Assembly (NCBI RefSeq): GCF_051020955.1 | Contig: NW_027477142.1 | Location: forward strand, 1 to 64,000 | Reading direction: 5' to 3' | Source: Megalopta genalis | Lineage: Eukaryota; Arthropoda; Insecta; Hymenoptera; Halictidae | DNA: 64,000 nucleotides | Made by a program: the position numbers and the translations under genes | In this document: positions 1-13,724 of the stretch, in pieces | How the letters are laid out: the number at the start of each line of letters is the position of its first letter | Numbering within the stretch: the stretch's first letter is position 1 | The notes under the pieces: model-generated | Databases searched by the model: none | Told to the model about the DNA's origin: nothing | Seen by the model: only the letters and a program-made list of their open reading frames with translations

Positions 1-655
1 AGGTTCAGCTTCTAATACATGCGACACATATGATTTAGTTTAAAATACTTGCGATATAAGTGATATAGCTTCAAAAGCTGTAGGAACAAACGAAGTAGCT
101 TCAATTCCATGCGAGACACATGATTTAGCTTCAAATCAATGCGATGTAGACAGTTTAGCTTCAAATCCATGCCATACACAAGATTTAGCTTCAAATAAAT
201 TCGAAGGACAAGGCTTAGATTCAAATCCATGCGAAACAAATGATTTAGCTTCAAATCAATGCGAAGTAGAAGGCGTAGCTTCAAATCCATGCGAAACGAA
301 TGGTTTAGCTACAAATACTTGTGATATACATTATTTAGCTACAACTGCATGCGAAACGAACGAGTTAGCTTCAAATCCATGCGAAACACATGATTTAGCT
401 GCAGATCAATGCGAAACACATTATTTAGCTGCAAATCAGTGCGATGTAGAAGGCTCGGGTTCAAATCAATGCGATTCAAATTGTTCATCTTCAAATACTT
501 GTGAAAGACATGATTTAGATTCAACTGCATGCGACACACATGATTTAGTTTCAAATCAAAGCGATGTAGAAGGTTTAGCTTCAAATCCATGCAAAACACG
601 TGATTTATCTTCCAATTAATGCGAAGTAGAAGGCTTAGCTTCAAATCCATGCGAA
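1..655 (+). repeat. Partial copy of the 3.75-kb higher-order unit
   Basis: Position 1 corresponds to 51,435 and 55,189. The shared start includes the uncommon words TTCTAATACATGCGACAC and GTTTAAAATACTTGCG. Similarity runs to about 655 (52,089 and 55,843), where GGCTTAGC here replaces GGCGTAGC there. The closest relatives are more than 51 kb away, so long-range exchange or a wider super-repeat is implied. Confidence 0.85.
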
Positions 656-1362
656 TCAAATGGTTTAGCTTCACATACTTGTGATATACGTTATTTAGAT
701 TTAACTGCATGCGCAACGAACGAGTTAGCTTCAAATCCATGCGAAACACATGATTTAGCTGCAAATCAATGCGATGAAGAAGGATTAGCTTCAAATCCAT
801 GCGAAACAAATGATATAGCTTCAAACGCTTGGGGTGTAAGTGATATAGCTTCAAATGAAGACTAATCAAACGGGTTAGCTTCAAAATCCACGCGATACAC
901 ATGATTTAACTTCAAATACTAGCGATATAAGTGATGTAGATTCAACTGCAGGCGAAACGAACGAGTTAGCTTCAAATCCATGTGAAACACATGATTTTGC
1001 TGCAAATCAATGCGATGTAGTAGGTTCAGCTTCAAATCCATGCGATATAAGCGATATAGCTTCAAAAGCAGGTGGAACAAACGAGGTAGCTTCAATTCCG
1101 TGCGAAACATATGATTTAGCTTCAAATCAATGCGAAGTAGAAGGCATAGCTTCAAATCCATGCGAAACAAATGGTTTAGCTACAAATATTTGTGATATAC
1201 ATTATTTAGCTACAACTGCATGCGAAACTAACGAGTTAGCTTCAAATCTATGAGAAACACACGATTTATCTTCAAATCAATGCGATGTAGAAGGTTTAGC
1301 TTCAAATCAATAAGAGGTAGAAGGTTTAGCTTCAAATCAATAAAATATAGAAGGTTTAGCTT
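1..1362 (+). repeat. Derived-state array segment, left edge of window
   Basis: Mixed monomers dominated by the NPC/NQC alternation. It has one junction element at about 857 and one double-stop dimer with its TAA at 1,311. The first ~655 bp repeat at 51,435 and 55,189, so the window opens in the middle of a long higher-order unit. There is no gene. Open stretches on the - strand (for example 339-902) are by-products of the 3-divisible period. Confidence 0.85.
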
Positions 1363-3480
1363 CAAACCAATGCGATGTAGAAGGTTTAGCTTCATATCCG
1401 CGCGAAACAAATGATTTACATTCAAATACTTGCGATATAAGTAATATAGCTTCAAATGCAGGAGAGACAAATGAGTTAGCTTCAAATCCACGCGAAACAC
1501 ATGATTCAACTTCAAATCAATATGATGTAGAATGTTTAGCTTCAAATCCGCGCGAAACAAACGATTTAGCTTCAGATACTTGCGATTTAATTGATATAGC
1601 TTCAAATGCAGGCGAAACGAACGAGTTAGCTTCAAATCCATGCGAAACACCTTGTTTCTCTTCAAATCAATGCGAAACACGTGATTTAGCTTCAAATTCA
1701 TGCGAAACGCATGGTTTAGCTTGATATTCATGCGAAACAAATGGTGCTGCTTCAAATACTTGTGATATACATAATTTAGCTTCAACAGCTTGCGAAACAA
1801 AGGAGTTAGCTTCAAATCCAAATCAAACACATTAGTTAATTACAAATCTATGCGAAGTAGAAGGCTTAGCTCAAAATAAATGCGAAACAAATAGTTTAGC
1901 TTCTAATACTTGTGATATACATGATTTAGCTTCAACTGCATGCCAAACAAACGAGTTAGCTTCAAATGCGTGCGAAACACATGACTTAGTTTCAAATACA
2001 TGCGATATAAGTGATATAGCTTCAAATCAATGCGAAGTAGAAGGCTTTGCTCCAAATCAATGCGAAACAAATGGTTTAGCTTCAAATACTGTTGATATAC
2101 ATGATTTAGCTTCAAATGAATGCGAAGTAGAAGCCTTATCTTCGAAACCATGCGATACAAATGATTCAGATTCAAATACTTGCGATAAAAGTGATATAGC
2201 TTCAAATGCAGGCGAAACAAACGAGTGATCTTCAAATCCAAGCGTAACACATGATTTAACTTCAAATCAATACGAAGTAGAAGATTTAGGTTCAAATACA
2301 TGCGAAACAAATGGTTCAGCTACAAATACTTGTGATATACATGATTTACTTTCAACTGCATGCGAAACAAACGATTTAGCTTCACACCCAAGGGAAACAC
2401 ATGATTTAACTTCAATCAATGCGAAGTAGAAGGCTTAGCATCAAATCCATGCAACACAAATTATTTAGCTTCTTATACTTGCGTCATAAGTGATATAGCT
2501 TCAAATGCAGGCGAAACAAACGAGTGATCCTCAAATCCAAGCGTAACACATGATTTAACTTCAAATCAATGGGAAGTAGAAGATGTACCTCCGAATCCAT
2601 GCGAAACAAATGGTTTAGCATCAAATACTTGTGATATACATGATTTTGCTTCAGCTGCATGCGACACAAACGACTTAGCTTCACACCCAAGGGAAACACA
2701 TGATTTAACTTCAAATCAATGCGAAGTAGAAGGCTTAGCTCCAAATCAATGGGAAACTAATGGTTTAGCTTCAAATACTTGTGATATACATAATTTATAT
2801 TCAACTGCATGCGAAACAAACGAGTTAGCTTCATATCCAAGTGAAACACATGATTTAGTTTCAAATCAATGCGAAGTAGAAGGCTTAGCTTCAAATCCAT
2901 GCGAATCAAATGATTCTGCTTCAAGTACTTGTGATATAGTTGATTAGCTTCAACTGCATGCGAAAGAAACGAGTTAGCTTCAAATCAATGCGAAGTGTGA
3001 GGTTTATCTTCAAATCCATGGAAACAAATGGTTTGGCTTCAAATACTTGTAATATACATAATTTTGCTTCAGATGCATGCGAAACAAACGATTTATCTTC
3101 ACACCCAAGGGAAACACATGATTTAACTTCAAATCAATGCGAAGTAGAAGGCTTAGCATCAAATCCATGCAACACAAATTATTTAGCTTCTTATACTTGC
3201 GATATAAGTGATATAGCTTCAAATGCAGGCGAAACAAACGAGTGATCTTCAAATCCAAGCGCAACACATGATTTAACTTCAAATCAATGCGAAGTAGAAG
3301 ATTTAGGTTCAAATACATGCGAAACGAATGGTTCAGCTTCAAATACTTGTGATATACATGATTTACCTTCAACTGCATGCGAAACAAACGAGTTAGCTTC
3401 AAATCCAAGCAAAACACATGATTTAGCTTCAAATCAATGCGAAATAGAAGCCTTAGCATCAAATCCATGCGACACAAATT
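1363..3480 (+). repeat. Higher-order repeat A, copy 1
   Basis: Matches 5,411-7,530 at an offset of 4,048-4,051 bp, about 135 monomers (27 pentamers). Both copies share a missing base in TTCAATCAATGCG (about 2,414 and 6,465), so that indel predates the duplication. This copy alone lacks a T near 2,944 and a G near 3,019. Confidence 0.9.
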
Positions 3481-3740
3481 ATTTAGCTTCATATACATGT
3501 GATACAAGTGATATAGCTTCAAATGCAGGCGAAACAAACGAGTGAGCTTTAAATCCAAGCGAAACACATGATTTAACTTCAAATCAATTCGAAATAGAAG
3601 GCTTAGCTTTAACGCCATGCGAATCGAATGATTTAGGTTCAAATACTTGCGAATATGAGGGATACAGCTTCAAATGCCTGCGAAACCAACCAGTTAGCTT
3701 CAAGTCCACGCGAAACACATGATTTAGCTTCAAATCAATG
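3480..3740 (+). repeat. Repeat B, copy 1 (offset 1,321 bp)
   Basis: Matches about 4,801-5,061, including the rare words TTAACGCCATGCGAATCG and GCGAATATGAGGGATAC. The offset is 44 monomers plus one base; the extra base is the GCGAATATGAGG insertion carried in each copy. Confidence 0.85.
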
Positions 3741-4963
3741 GGAAGTAGAAGGCTTAGCATCAAATCCATGCAACGCAAGTTAATTAGCTGCTCATACTTG
3801 CGATATAAGTGATCTAGCTTCAAATGCAGGCTAAACAAACGAGTGATCCTCAAATCCAAGCGTAAGACATGATTTAACTTCAAATCAATGGGAAGTAGAA
3901 GATGTACCTCCAAATCTATGCGATACAAATGGTTCAGCTTCAAATACTTGTGATATACATGATGTAGCTTCAACTGCATGCGAAACAAACGAGTTAGCTT
4001 CAAATCCAAGCGAAACACATGATTTAAATTCAAATCAATGCGAAGTAGAAGATTTAGGTTCAAATACATGCGAAACGAATGGTTCAGCTTCAAATACTTG
4101 TGATATACATGATTTACCTTCAACTGCATGCGAAACAAATGAGTTAGCTTCAAATGAATGCGAAGTGTGAGGTTTATCTTCAAATCCATGCGAAACAAAT
4201 GGTTTAGCTTCAAATACTTGTAATATACATAATTTTGCTTCAGATGCATGCGAAACAAACGATTTAGCTTCACACCCAAGGGAAACACATGATTTAACTT
4301 CAAATCAATGCGAAGTAGAAGGCTTAGCATCAAATCCATGCAACACAAATTATTTAGCTTCTTATACTTGCGATATAAGTGATATAGCTTCAAATGCAGG
4401 CGAAACAAACGAGTGATCCTCAAATCCAAGCGTAACACATGATTTAACTTCAAATCAATGGGAAGTAGAAGATGTACCTCCAAATCCATGCGAAACAAAT
4501 TGTTCAGCTTCAAATACTTGCGATATACATGATTTACCTTCAACTGCATGCGAAACAAACGAGTTAGCTTCAAATCCAAGCGAAACACATGATTTAGCTT
4601 CAAATCAATGCGAAATAGAAAGCTTAGCACCAAATCCATGCGACACAAACTATTTAGCTTCATATACATGTGATACATGTGATATAGCTTCAAGTGCAGG
4701 CGAAACACACGAGTGAGATTTAAATCCAAGCGTAACACATGATTTAACTTCAAATCAATGGGAAGTAGAAGGCTTAGCATCAAATTCATGCAACACAAAT
4801 TATTTAGCTTCTTATATTTGCGATATAAGTGATATAGCTTCAAATGCAGGCGAAACAAACGAGTGAGCTTTAAATCCAAGCGAAACACATGATTTAACTT
4901 CAAATCAATGCGAAATAGAAGGCTTAGCTTTAACGCCATGCGAATCGAATGATTTAGGTTCAA
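3584..4963 (-). other. 459-codon open stretch in pentameric segment; probably non-coding
   Basis: It reads MNLNHSIRMALKLSLLF at its start and then follows the pentamer for 46 decapeptides, ending in an AKPSISN-type tail where the GCGAATATGAGG insertion has shifted the frame. The pentamer organisation gives the cleanest - strand repeat protein in the window. The related copy, 3,010-3,642, begins identically but is shorter because of indels. No ribosome-binding, promoter or splice signal was assessed as convincing. Confidence 0.2.
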
Positions 4964-5061
4964 ATACTTGCGAATATGAGGGATACAGCTTCAAATGCCT
5001 GCGAAACCAACCAGTTAGCTTCAAGTCCACGCGAAACACATGATTTAGCTTCAAATCAATG
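4801..5061 (+). repeat. Repeat B, copy 2
   Basis: Sister of 3,480-3,740. Downstream it passes into NPC/NQC monomers (5,062-5,410) before the start of higher-order repeat A copy 2. Confidence 0.85.
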
Positions 5062-5410
5062 CGACACACATGATTTAGCTTCAAATCAATGCGAAGTAGA
5101 AGGCTTAGCTTCAAATCCATTCGAAACACATGGTTTAGATGCAAATCAATGCAATGTAGACGGTTTAGCTTCAAATCCATCTGAAACATATAATATAGCT
5201 TCAGATACTTGCGATATAAGTGATATAGCTTCAAACGCAGACGAAACCAACAGTTAGCTTCAAATCGAAGCAAAACACATGATTTAGCTTCAAATGCAGG
5301 CGAAACAAGTGGCTTAGCTTCAACTACTTGTGATATACATGATTTAGATTCAACTGCATGCGAAACAAACGAGTTAGCTTCAAATACATGCTAAACACAT
5401 GATTTAGCTT

Positions 5411-7530
5411 CAAACCAATGCGATGTAGAAGGTTTTAGCTTCATATCCGCGCGAAACAAATGATTTACATTCAAATACTTTCGATATAAGTAATATAGCT
5501 TCAAATGCAGGAGAGACAAATGAGTTAGCTTCAAATCCACGCGAAACACATGATTCAACTTCAAATCAATATGATGTAGAATGTTTAGCTACAAATCCGC
5601 GCGAAACAAACGATTTAGCTTCAGATACTTGCGATTTAATTGATATAGCTTCAAATGCAGGCGAAACGAACGAGTTAGCTTCAAATCCATGCGAAACACC
5701 TTGTTTCTCTTCAAATCAATGCGAAACACGTGATTTAGCTTCAAATTGATGCGAAACGCATGGTTTAGCTTGATATTCATGCGAAACAAATGGTGCTGCT
5801 TCAAATACTTGTGATATACATAATTTAGCTTCAACAGCTTGCGAAACAAAGGAGTTAGCTTCAAATCCAAATCAAACACATCAGTTAATTACAAATCGAT
5901 GCGAAGTAGAAGGCTTAGCTCAAAATAAATGCGAAACAAATAGTTTAGCTTCTAATACTTGTGATATACATGATTTAGCTTCAACTGCATGCCAAACAAA
6001 CGAGTTAGCTTCAAATGCGTGCGAAACACATGACTTAGTTTCAAATACATGCGATATAAGTGATATAGCTTCAAATCAATGCGAAGTAGAAGGCTTTGCT
6101 CCAAATCAATGCGAAACAAATGGTTTAGCTTCAAATACTGGTGATATACATGATTTAGCTTCAAATGAATGCGAAGTAGAAGCCTTATCTTCGAAGCCAT
6201 GCGATACAAATGATTCAGATTCAAATACTTGCGATAAAAGTGATATAGCTTCAAATGCAGGCGAAACAAACGAGTGATCTTCAAATCCAAGCGTAACACA
6301 TGATTTAACTTCAAATCAATACGAAGTAGAAGATTTAGGTTCAAATACATGCGAAACAAATGGTTCAGTTACAAATACTTGTGATATACATGATTTACCT
6401 TCAACTGCATGCGAAACAAACGATTTAGCTTCACACCCAAGGGAAACACATGATTTAACTTCAATCAATGCGAAGTAGAAGGCTTAGCATCAAATCCATG
6501 CAACACAAATTATTTAGCTTCTTATACTTGCGACATAAGTGATATAGCTTCAAATGCAGGCGAAACAAACGAGTGATCCTCAAATCCAAGCGTAACACAT
6601 GATTTAACTTCAAATCAATGGGAAGTAGAAGATGTACCTCCGAATCCATGCGAAACAAATGGTTTAGCATCAAATACTTGTGATATACATGATTTTGCTT
6701 CAGCTGCATGCGACACAAACGACTTAGCTTCACACCCAAGGGAAACACATGATTTAACTTCAAATCAATGCGAAGTAGAAGGCTTAGCTCCAAATCAATG
6801 GGAAACTAATGGTTTAGCTTCAAATACTTGTGATATACATAATTTATATTCAACTGCATGCGAAACAAACGAGTTAGCTTCATATCCAAGTGAAACACAT
6901 GATTTAGTTTCAAATCAATGCGAAGTAGAAGGCTTAGCTTCAAATCCATGCGAATCAAATGATTCTGCTTCAAGTACTTGTGATATAGTTGATTTAGCTT
7001 AAACTGCATGCGAAAGAAACGAGTTAGCTTCAAATCAATGCGAAGTGTGAGGTTTATCTTCAAATCCATGGGAAACAAATGGTTTGGCTTCAAATACTTG
7101 TAATATACATAATTTTGCTTCAGATGCATGCGAAACAAACGATTTATCTTCACACCCAAGGGAAACACATGATTTAACTTCAAATCAATGCGAAGTAGAA
7201 GGCTTAGCATCAAATCCATGCAACACAAATTATTTAGCTTCTTATACTTGCGATATAAGTGATATAGCTTCAAATGCAGGCGAAACAAACGAGTGATCTT
7301 CAAATCCAAGCGCAACACATGATTTAACTTCAAATCAATGCGAAGTAGAAGATTTAGGTTCAAATACATGCGAAACGAATGGTTCAACTTCAAATACTTG
7401 TGATATACATGATTTACCTTCAACTGCATGCGAAACAAACGAGTTAGCTTCAAATCCAAGCAAAACACATGATTTAGCTTCAAATCAATGCGAAATAGAA
7501 GCCTTAGCATCAAATCCATGCGACACAAAT
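5411..7530 (+). repeat. Higher-order repeat A, copy 2
   Basis: Sister of 1,363-3,480. It has one extra T (GGTTTTAGC) at about 5,433. Similarity ends near 7,530, where this copy reads CTTATACTTGCG and the other CATATACATGTG. The single-base differences break different open stretches in the two copies, so reading frame is not preserved. Confidence 0.9.
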
Positions 7531-8469
7531 TATTTAGCTTCTTATACTTGCGATATAAGTGATATAGCTTCAAATGCAGGCGAAACAAACGAGTGACCTT
7601 CAAATCCAACCCTAACACATGATTTAGCTTCAAATCAATGCGATGTAGAAGGTTTAGCTTCAAATCCATGCGATACACATGATTTAGCTTCAAATACTTG
7701 CGATATAAGTGATATAGCTTCAAATACAGGCGAAACGAACGAGTTAGCTTCAAATCCATGCGATACACAAGATTTAGCTTCAAATCAATGCGATGTAGAA
7801 GGTTTAGCTTCAAATCCATGACATACACAAGATTCAGCGTCAAATCAATTCGAAGGACAAGGCTTAGATTCAAATCCATGCGAAACAAATGATTTAGCTT
7901 CAAATGAATGCGAAGTAGAAGGCTTAGCTTCAAATCCATGCAAAACAAATGGTTTAGCTACAAATACTTGTGATATATACCATTTAGCTATAATTGCATG
8001 CGAAACGAACGAGTTAGCTTCAAAACCATGCGATTCACATGATGTAGCTTCAAATCAATGCGATGTAGAAGGTTTAGCTTCAAATCCACGCGAAACAAAT
8101 GATTTAGCTTCAAACGCTTGGGGTATAAGTGATATAGCTTCAAATGAAGACTAATCAAACGAGTTAGCTTCAAAATCCACGCGATACACATGATTTGGCT
8201 TCAAATCCTAGCGATATAAGTCATGTAGATTCAACTGCAGGCAAAACGAACGAGTTAGCTTGAAATCCTTGCGAAACACATGATTTAGCTGCAAATCAAT
8301 GTGATGTAGAAGGTTTAGCTTCAAAATCCACGCGATACACATGATTTAGCTTCAAACACATGCGATATAAGTGATGTACATTCAACTGCAGGCAAAACGA
8401 ACGAGTTAGCTTGAAATCCTTGCGAAAAACATGATTTAGCTGCAAATCAATGTGATGTAGAAGGTTTAG

Positions 8470-8650
8470 CTTCAAACCCATGCAAAACACATGATTTAGC
8501 TGCAAATCAATGCGATGTAGAAGGTTTAGCTTCAAAACAATAAGAGGTAGAAGGTTTAGCTTCAAATCAATAGAATGTAGAAGGTTTAGCGTCCAATCAA
8601 TGCGATGTAGAAGGTTTAGCTTCAAATCCATACGAAACACATGATTTAGC
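8470..8650 (+). repeat. Repeat C, copy 1 (offset 931 bp)
   Basis: Matches 9,401-9,581, including the uncommon GCGTCCAATCAATGCG and a double-stop dimer. The offset is 31 monomers plus one base, consistent with one intervening junction (9,226). Confidence 0.8.
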
Positions 8651-9400
8651 TTCAAATGAATGCGAAGTAGAAGGCTTAGCTTCAAATCCATGCAAAACAA
8701 ATGGTTTAGCTACAAATACTTGTGATATACACCATTTAGCTACAATTGCATGCGAAACGAACGAGTTAGCTTCAAATCCATGCGATTCACATGATGTAGC
8801 TTCAAATCAATGCGATGTAGAAGGTTTAGCTTCATATCCATGCGATACACAAGATTTAGCTTCAAATCAATGCGATGTACTAGGTTCAGCTTCAAATACA
8901 TGCGACACATATGATTTAGCTTCAAATACTTGCGATATAAGTGATATAGCTTCAAAAGCTGTAGGAACAAACGAGGTAGCTTCAATTCCACGCGATCCAC
9001 ATGATTTAGCTTCAAATCAATGCGATGTAGAAGGTTTAGCTTCAAATCCAAACGAAACACATGATTTTGCTTCAAATCTATTCGAAGGACAAGCTTAGAT
9101 TCAAATCCATGCGAAACAAATGATTTAGCTTCAAATGAATGCGAAGTAGTAGGCTTAGCTTCAAATCCATGCAAAACAAATGATTTAGCTTCAAACACTT
9201 GGGATATAAGTGATATAGCTTCAAATGCAGACTAATCAAACAAGTTAGCTTCAAAATCCATGCGATACACATGATTTAGATTCAAATCAATGCGATGTAG
9301 AAGGTTTAGCTTCAAATCCATACGAAACAAAATGATTTAGCATCAGGAACTTCTGATATAACTGATATAGCTTCAAATGCAGGGGAAACAAACGAGTTAG

Positions 9401-9581
9401 CATCAAACCCATGCAAAACACATGATTTAGCTGCAAATCAATGCGATGTAGAAGGTTTAGCTTCAAAACAATAAGAGGTAGAAGGTTTAGCTTCAAATCA
9501 ATAGAATGTAGAAGGTTTAGCGTCCAATCAATGCGATATAGAAGGTTTAGCTTCAAATCCATACGAAACACATGATTTACC
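9401..9581 (+). repeat. Repeat C, copy 2
   Basis: Sister of 8,470-8,650. It contains the double-stop dimer with TAA at 9,472. Confidence 0.8.
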
Positions 9582-11475
9582 TTCAAATCAATTCGAAGGA
9601 CAAGGCTTAGATTCAAATCCATGCGAAACAAATGATTTAGCTTCAAATCAATACGATGTAGAAGGTTTAGCTTCAAATCCATGCGATACACATGATTTAG
9701 CTTCAAATCAATGCGATGTAGTAGGTTCAGCTTCAAATCCATGCGGCACATATGATTTAGCTTTAAATACTTGCGATATAAGTGACATAGTTTCAAATGG
9801 AGGCAAAACGGACGAGTTAGCTTCAAATCCATGCGAGACACATGATTTAGCTTCAAATCAATGCGATGTAGAAGGTTTCGCTTCAAATCCATGCCATACA
9901 CAAGATTTAGCTTGAAATCAATCCGATGTAGTAGGTTCAGCTTCAAATCCATGCGACACATACGATTTAGCTTCAAATACTTGCGATATAAGTGATATAG
10001 CTTCAAAAGCTGTAGGAACAAACGAGGTAGCTTCAATTCCATGCGAGACACATGATTTAGTTTCAAATCATTGCGATGTAGAAGGTTCAGCTTCAAATCC
10101 ATACGAAACACATGATTTAGCTTCAAATCAATTCGAAGTACAATGCTTAGCTTCAAACACTTGTGGTGTAAGTGATATAGCTTCTAATGAAGACTAATCA
10201 AACGAGTTAGCTTCAAAATCCACGCGATACACATGATTTAGCGTCAAATACTAGCGATATACGTGATGTAGGTTCAACTGCAGTCGAAACGAACGATTTA
10301 GCTTCAAATCCATGCGAAACACATGATTTAGCTGCAAATCAATGTGATGTAGAAGGTTTAGCGTCAAATCCATGCGATACACAAGATTTATATTCAAATC
10401 AATGCGATGTAGAAGGTTCAGCTTCAAATCCATGCGACACATATGATTTAGCTTCAAATACTTGCGATATAAGTGATATAGCTTCAAACGCTGGAGGAAC
10501 AAACGAGGAAGCTTCAATTCCATGCGAAACAAATGATTTTAACTTCAAATCAATGCGTAGTAGAAGGCTTAGCTTCAGATCCATGCGATACACAAGATTT
10601 AGCTTCAAATCAATGCGATGTAGTAGGTTCAGCTTCAAATCCATGCGATATAAGTTATATAGCTTCAAAAGCAGGAGGAACAAACGAGGTAGCTTCAATT
10701 CCATGCGAAACAAATGATTTAGCTTCAAATCAATGCGAAGTAGAAGGAGTAGCTTCAAATCCATGCGAAACAAATGGTTTAGCTACAAATACTTGTGACA
10801 TACATTATTTAGCTACAACTGCATGCGAAACTAACGAGTTAGCTTCAAATCCATGCGAAACACACGATTTATCTTCAAATCAATGCGATGTAGAAGGCTT
10901 AGCTTCAAATCCATGCGAAACAAATGGTTTAGCTAGAAATGCTTGTGATATACATTATTTAGCTACAACTGCATGTGAAACAAACGAGTTAGCTTCAAAT
11001 CCATGCGACACATATGATTTAGCCTGCAAATCAATGCGATGTAGAAGGTTTAGCTTCAAATCCATGCTATACACAAGATTTAGCTCCAAATCAATGCGAT
11101 GTAGAAGGTTCAGCTTCAAATCCATGCGACACATATGATTTAGCTTCAAATACTTGCGATATAAGTGATATAGCTTCAAAAGCTGGAGGAACAAACGAGG
11201 AAGCTTCAATTCCATGCGAAACAAATGATTTAACTTCAAATCAATGCTATGTAGAAGGTATAGCTGCAAATCCATGCGACACAGATGATTTAGCTTCAGA
11301 TAATTGCGATATAAGTAATATAGCTTCAAATGCAGGCGAAACAAAGGATTTGGCTTCAAATAGAAGCGAAACACATGATTTAGTTTCAAATCAATGCGAT
11401 GTAGAAGGTTTAGCTTCAAATCCATGCCATACACAAGATTTAGCTTCAAATCAATTCGAAGGACAAGGCTTAGAT

Positions 11476-12478
11476 TCAAATCCATGCGAAACAAATGATT
11501 TAGCTTCAAATGAATGCGAAGTAGAAGGCTTGGCTTCAAATCCATGCAAAACAAATGGTTTAACTACAAATACTTGTGATATACATTATTTAGCTACAAC
11601 TGCATGCGAAACAAACGAGTTAACTTCAAATCCATGCGATGCACATGATTTAGCTTCAAATCAATGCGATGTAGAAGGTTTAGCTTCAAATCCATGCGAA
11701 ACACATTATTTAGCTGCAAATCAGTGCGAAGTAGAAGGCTCGGGTTCAAATCAATGCAATGCAAATTGTTCATCTTCAAATACTTGTGAAAGATATGATT
11801 TAGCTTTAACTGCATGCGAAACACATGATTTAGCTTCAAATCAATGCGATGTAGAAGGTTTAGCTTCAAATCCATGCAAAACACATGATTCAGCTTCAAA
11901 TCAATGCGATGTAGAAGGTTTAGCTTCAAATCCATGCGAAACACCTTATTTAGCTGCAAATCAGTGCGAAGTAGAAGGCTCGGGTTCAAATCAATGCAAT
12001 GCAAATGGTTCACCTTCATATACTTGTGAAAGATATGATTTAGCTTCAACTGCATGCGAAACACATGATTGAGCTTCAAATCAATGCGATGTAGAAGGTT
12101 TAGCTTCAAATCCATGCAAAACACGTGATTTATCTTCCAATTAATGCGAAGTAGAAGGCTTAGCTTCAAATCCATGCGAATCAAAAGGTTTAGCTTCAAA
12201 TTCTTGTGATATACGTTATTTAGATTTAACTGCATGCGCAACGAACGAGTTAGCTTCAAATCCATGCGAAACACATGTTTTATCTGCAAATCAATGCGAT
12301 GAAGAAGGCATAGCTTCAAATCCATGCGAAACAAATGATATAGCTTCAAACACTTGTGGTGTAAGTGATATAGCTTCAAATGAAGACTAATCAAACGAGT
12401 TAGCTTCAAAATCCACGCGATACACATGATTTAGCTTCAAATACTAGCGATATAAGTCATGTAGATTCAACTGCAGGC
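11476..12478 (+). repeat. Higher-order repeat D, copy 1 (offset 2,249 bp)
   Basis: About 1 kb matching 13,725-14,727. Both copies end just after a junction element (12,382 and 14,631). This copy is open in the main + frame across GGCTCGGGTTC near 11,738. Confidence 0.9.
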
Positions 12479-13724
12479 GAAATGAACGAGTTAGCTTCAA
12501 ATCCATGCGAAACACATGATTTAGCTGCAAATCAATGCGATGTAGAAGGTTTAGCTTCAAATCCATGCGATACACATGATTAAGCTTCAAATCAATGCGA
12601 TGTAGATAGTTTGCTTCAAATCCATGCGATACACAAGATTTAGCTTCAAATCAATGCGATGTAGAAGGTTGAGCTTCAAATCAACGCGAAACAAATGATT
12701 AACTTTAAACACTTGGGTTATAATTGATATAGCTTCAAATGCAGACGAATCAAACGAGTTAGCTTCAAAATCCATACGATACACATGATGTAGCTTCAAA
12801 TCAATGCGAAGTAGAAGGATTAGCTTCAAATCCATGCAGAACAAACGATTGAGATTCAAACACTTCGGAAATAGGTGATATAGCTCCAACTGCATGCGCA
12901 ACGAACGAGTTAGCTTCAAATCCATGCGAAACACATGATTTAGCTGCAAATCAATGCGATGAAGAAGGTTTAGCTTCAAATCCATGGGAAACAAATGATT
13001 TAGCTTCAGATGCTTGCGATATAAGTGATACAGCTTCAAATGCTGTCGAAACAAACGGGTTAGCTTCAACTCCATGCGAATCACATGATTTAGGTTCAAA
13101 TCAATAAGATGTAGCAGGTTTAGCTTCAAGTCAATGCGATGTAGAATGTTTAGCTTCAAATCCATGCGACACAAATGATTTAGCGTTAGATACTTGCGAT
13201 ACAAGCGATATAGCTTCAAATGCCGGGGAAACAAATGAGTTAGCTTGAAGTCCATGCGAAACACATGATTTAGCTGCAAATCAATGCGATGTAGAAGGAT
13301 TAGCTTCAAATCCATGCGAAACACATTATTTAGCTGCAAATCAGTGCGAAGTAGAAGGCTCGGGTTCAAATCAATGCAATTCAAATGGTTCATCTTCAAA
13401 AACATGTGAATGACATGATTTAGCTTCATCTGCATGCGAAACACATGATTTAGCTTCAAATCAGTGCGAAACACATGATTTAGCTTCAAATCAATGCGAT
13501 GTAGAAGATTTGCTTCAAATCAATAAGAGGTAGATGGTTTAGCTTCAAATCAATAGAATATAGAAGGTTTAGCTTCAAATAAATGCGATGTAGAAGGTTT
13601 AGCTTCAAATCCATACGACACACATGATTTAGATTCAAATCAATTCGAAGGACAAAGCTTATATTCAAATCCATACGAAACAAATGATTTAGCTTCAAAT
13701 GAATGCGAAGTAGAAGGCTTGGCT

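Larger units (their letters stand above)
1363..7620 (+). repeat. Pentameric-state array segment (150-bp super-period)
   Basis: Five monomer types follow in fixed order: NPCETN-type, NTCDI-type, N/TA(C/G)ETNE-type, NPxETHD-type, NQC(D/E)VEG-type. This gives a 150-bp super-period that can be followed, for example, from about 3,300 to 3,640. Marker variants here are ACGAGTGATC (a TGA in the + frame), CACCCAAGGGAAAC and CAATGGGAAGTAG. No junction element (GACTAATCAAACGAG) occurs in this segment. It contains a large internal duplication (1,363-3,480 against 5,411-7,530). I read it as the older organisation, because the derived state can be obtained from it by local expansion and substitution. Confidence 0.8.

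Noticed and set aside
10533..11138. 201-codon plus-strand open stretch with FKSMRCRRFS-type end
   Set aside because: The extra base in GATTTTAAC near 10,538 and in AGCCTGC near 11,033 merely switches between two repeat frames. It is chance openness, not a gene.
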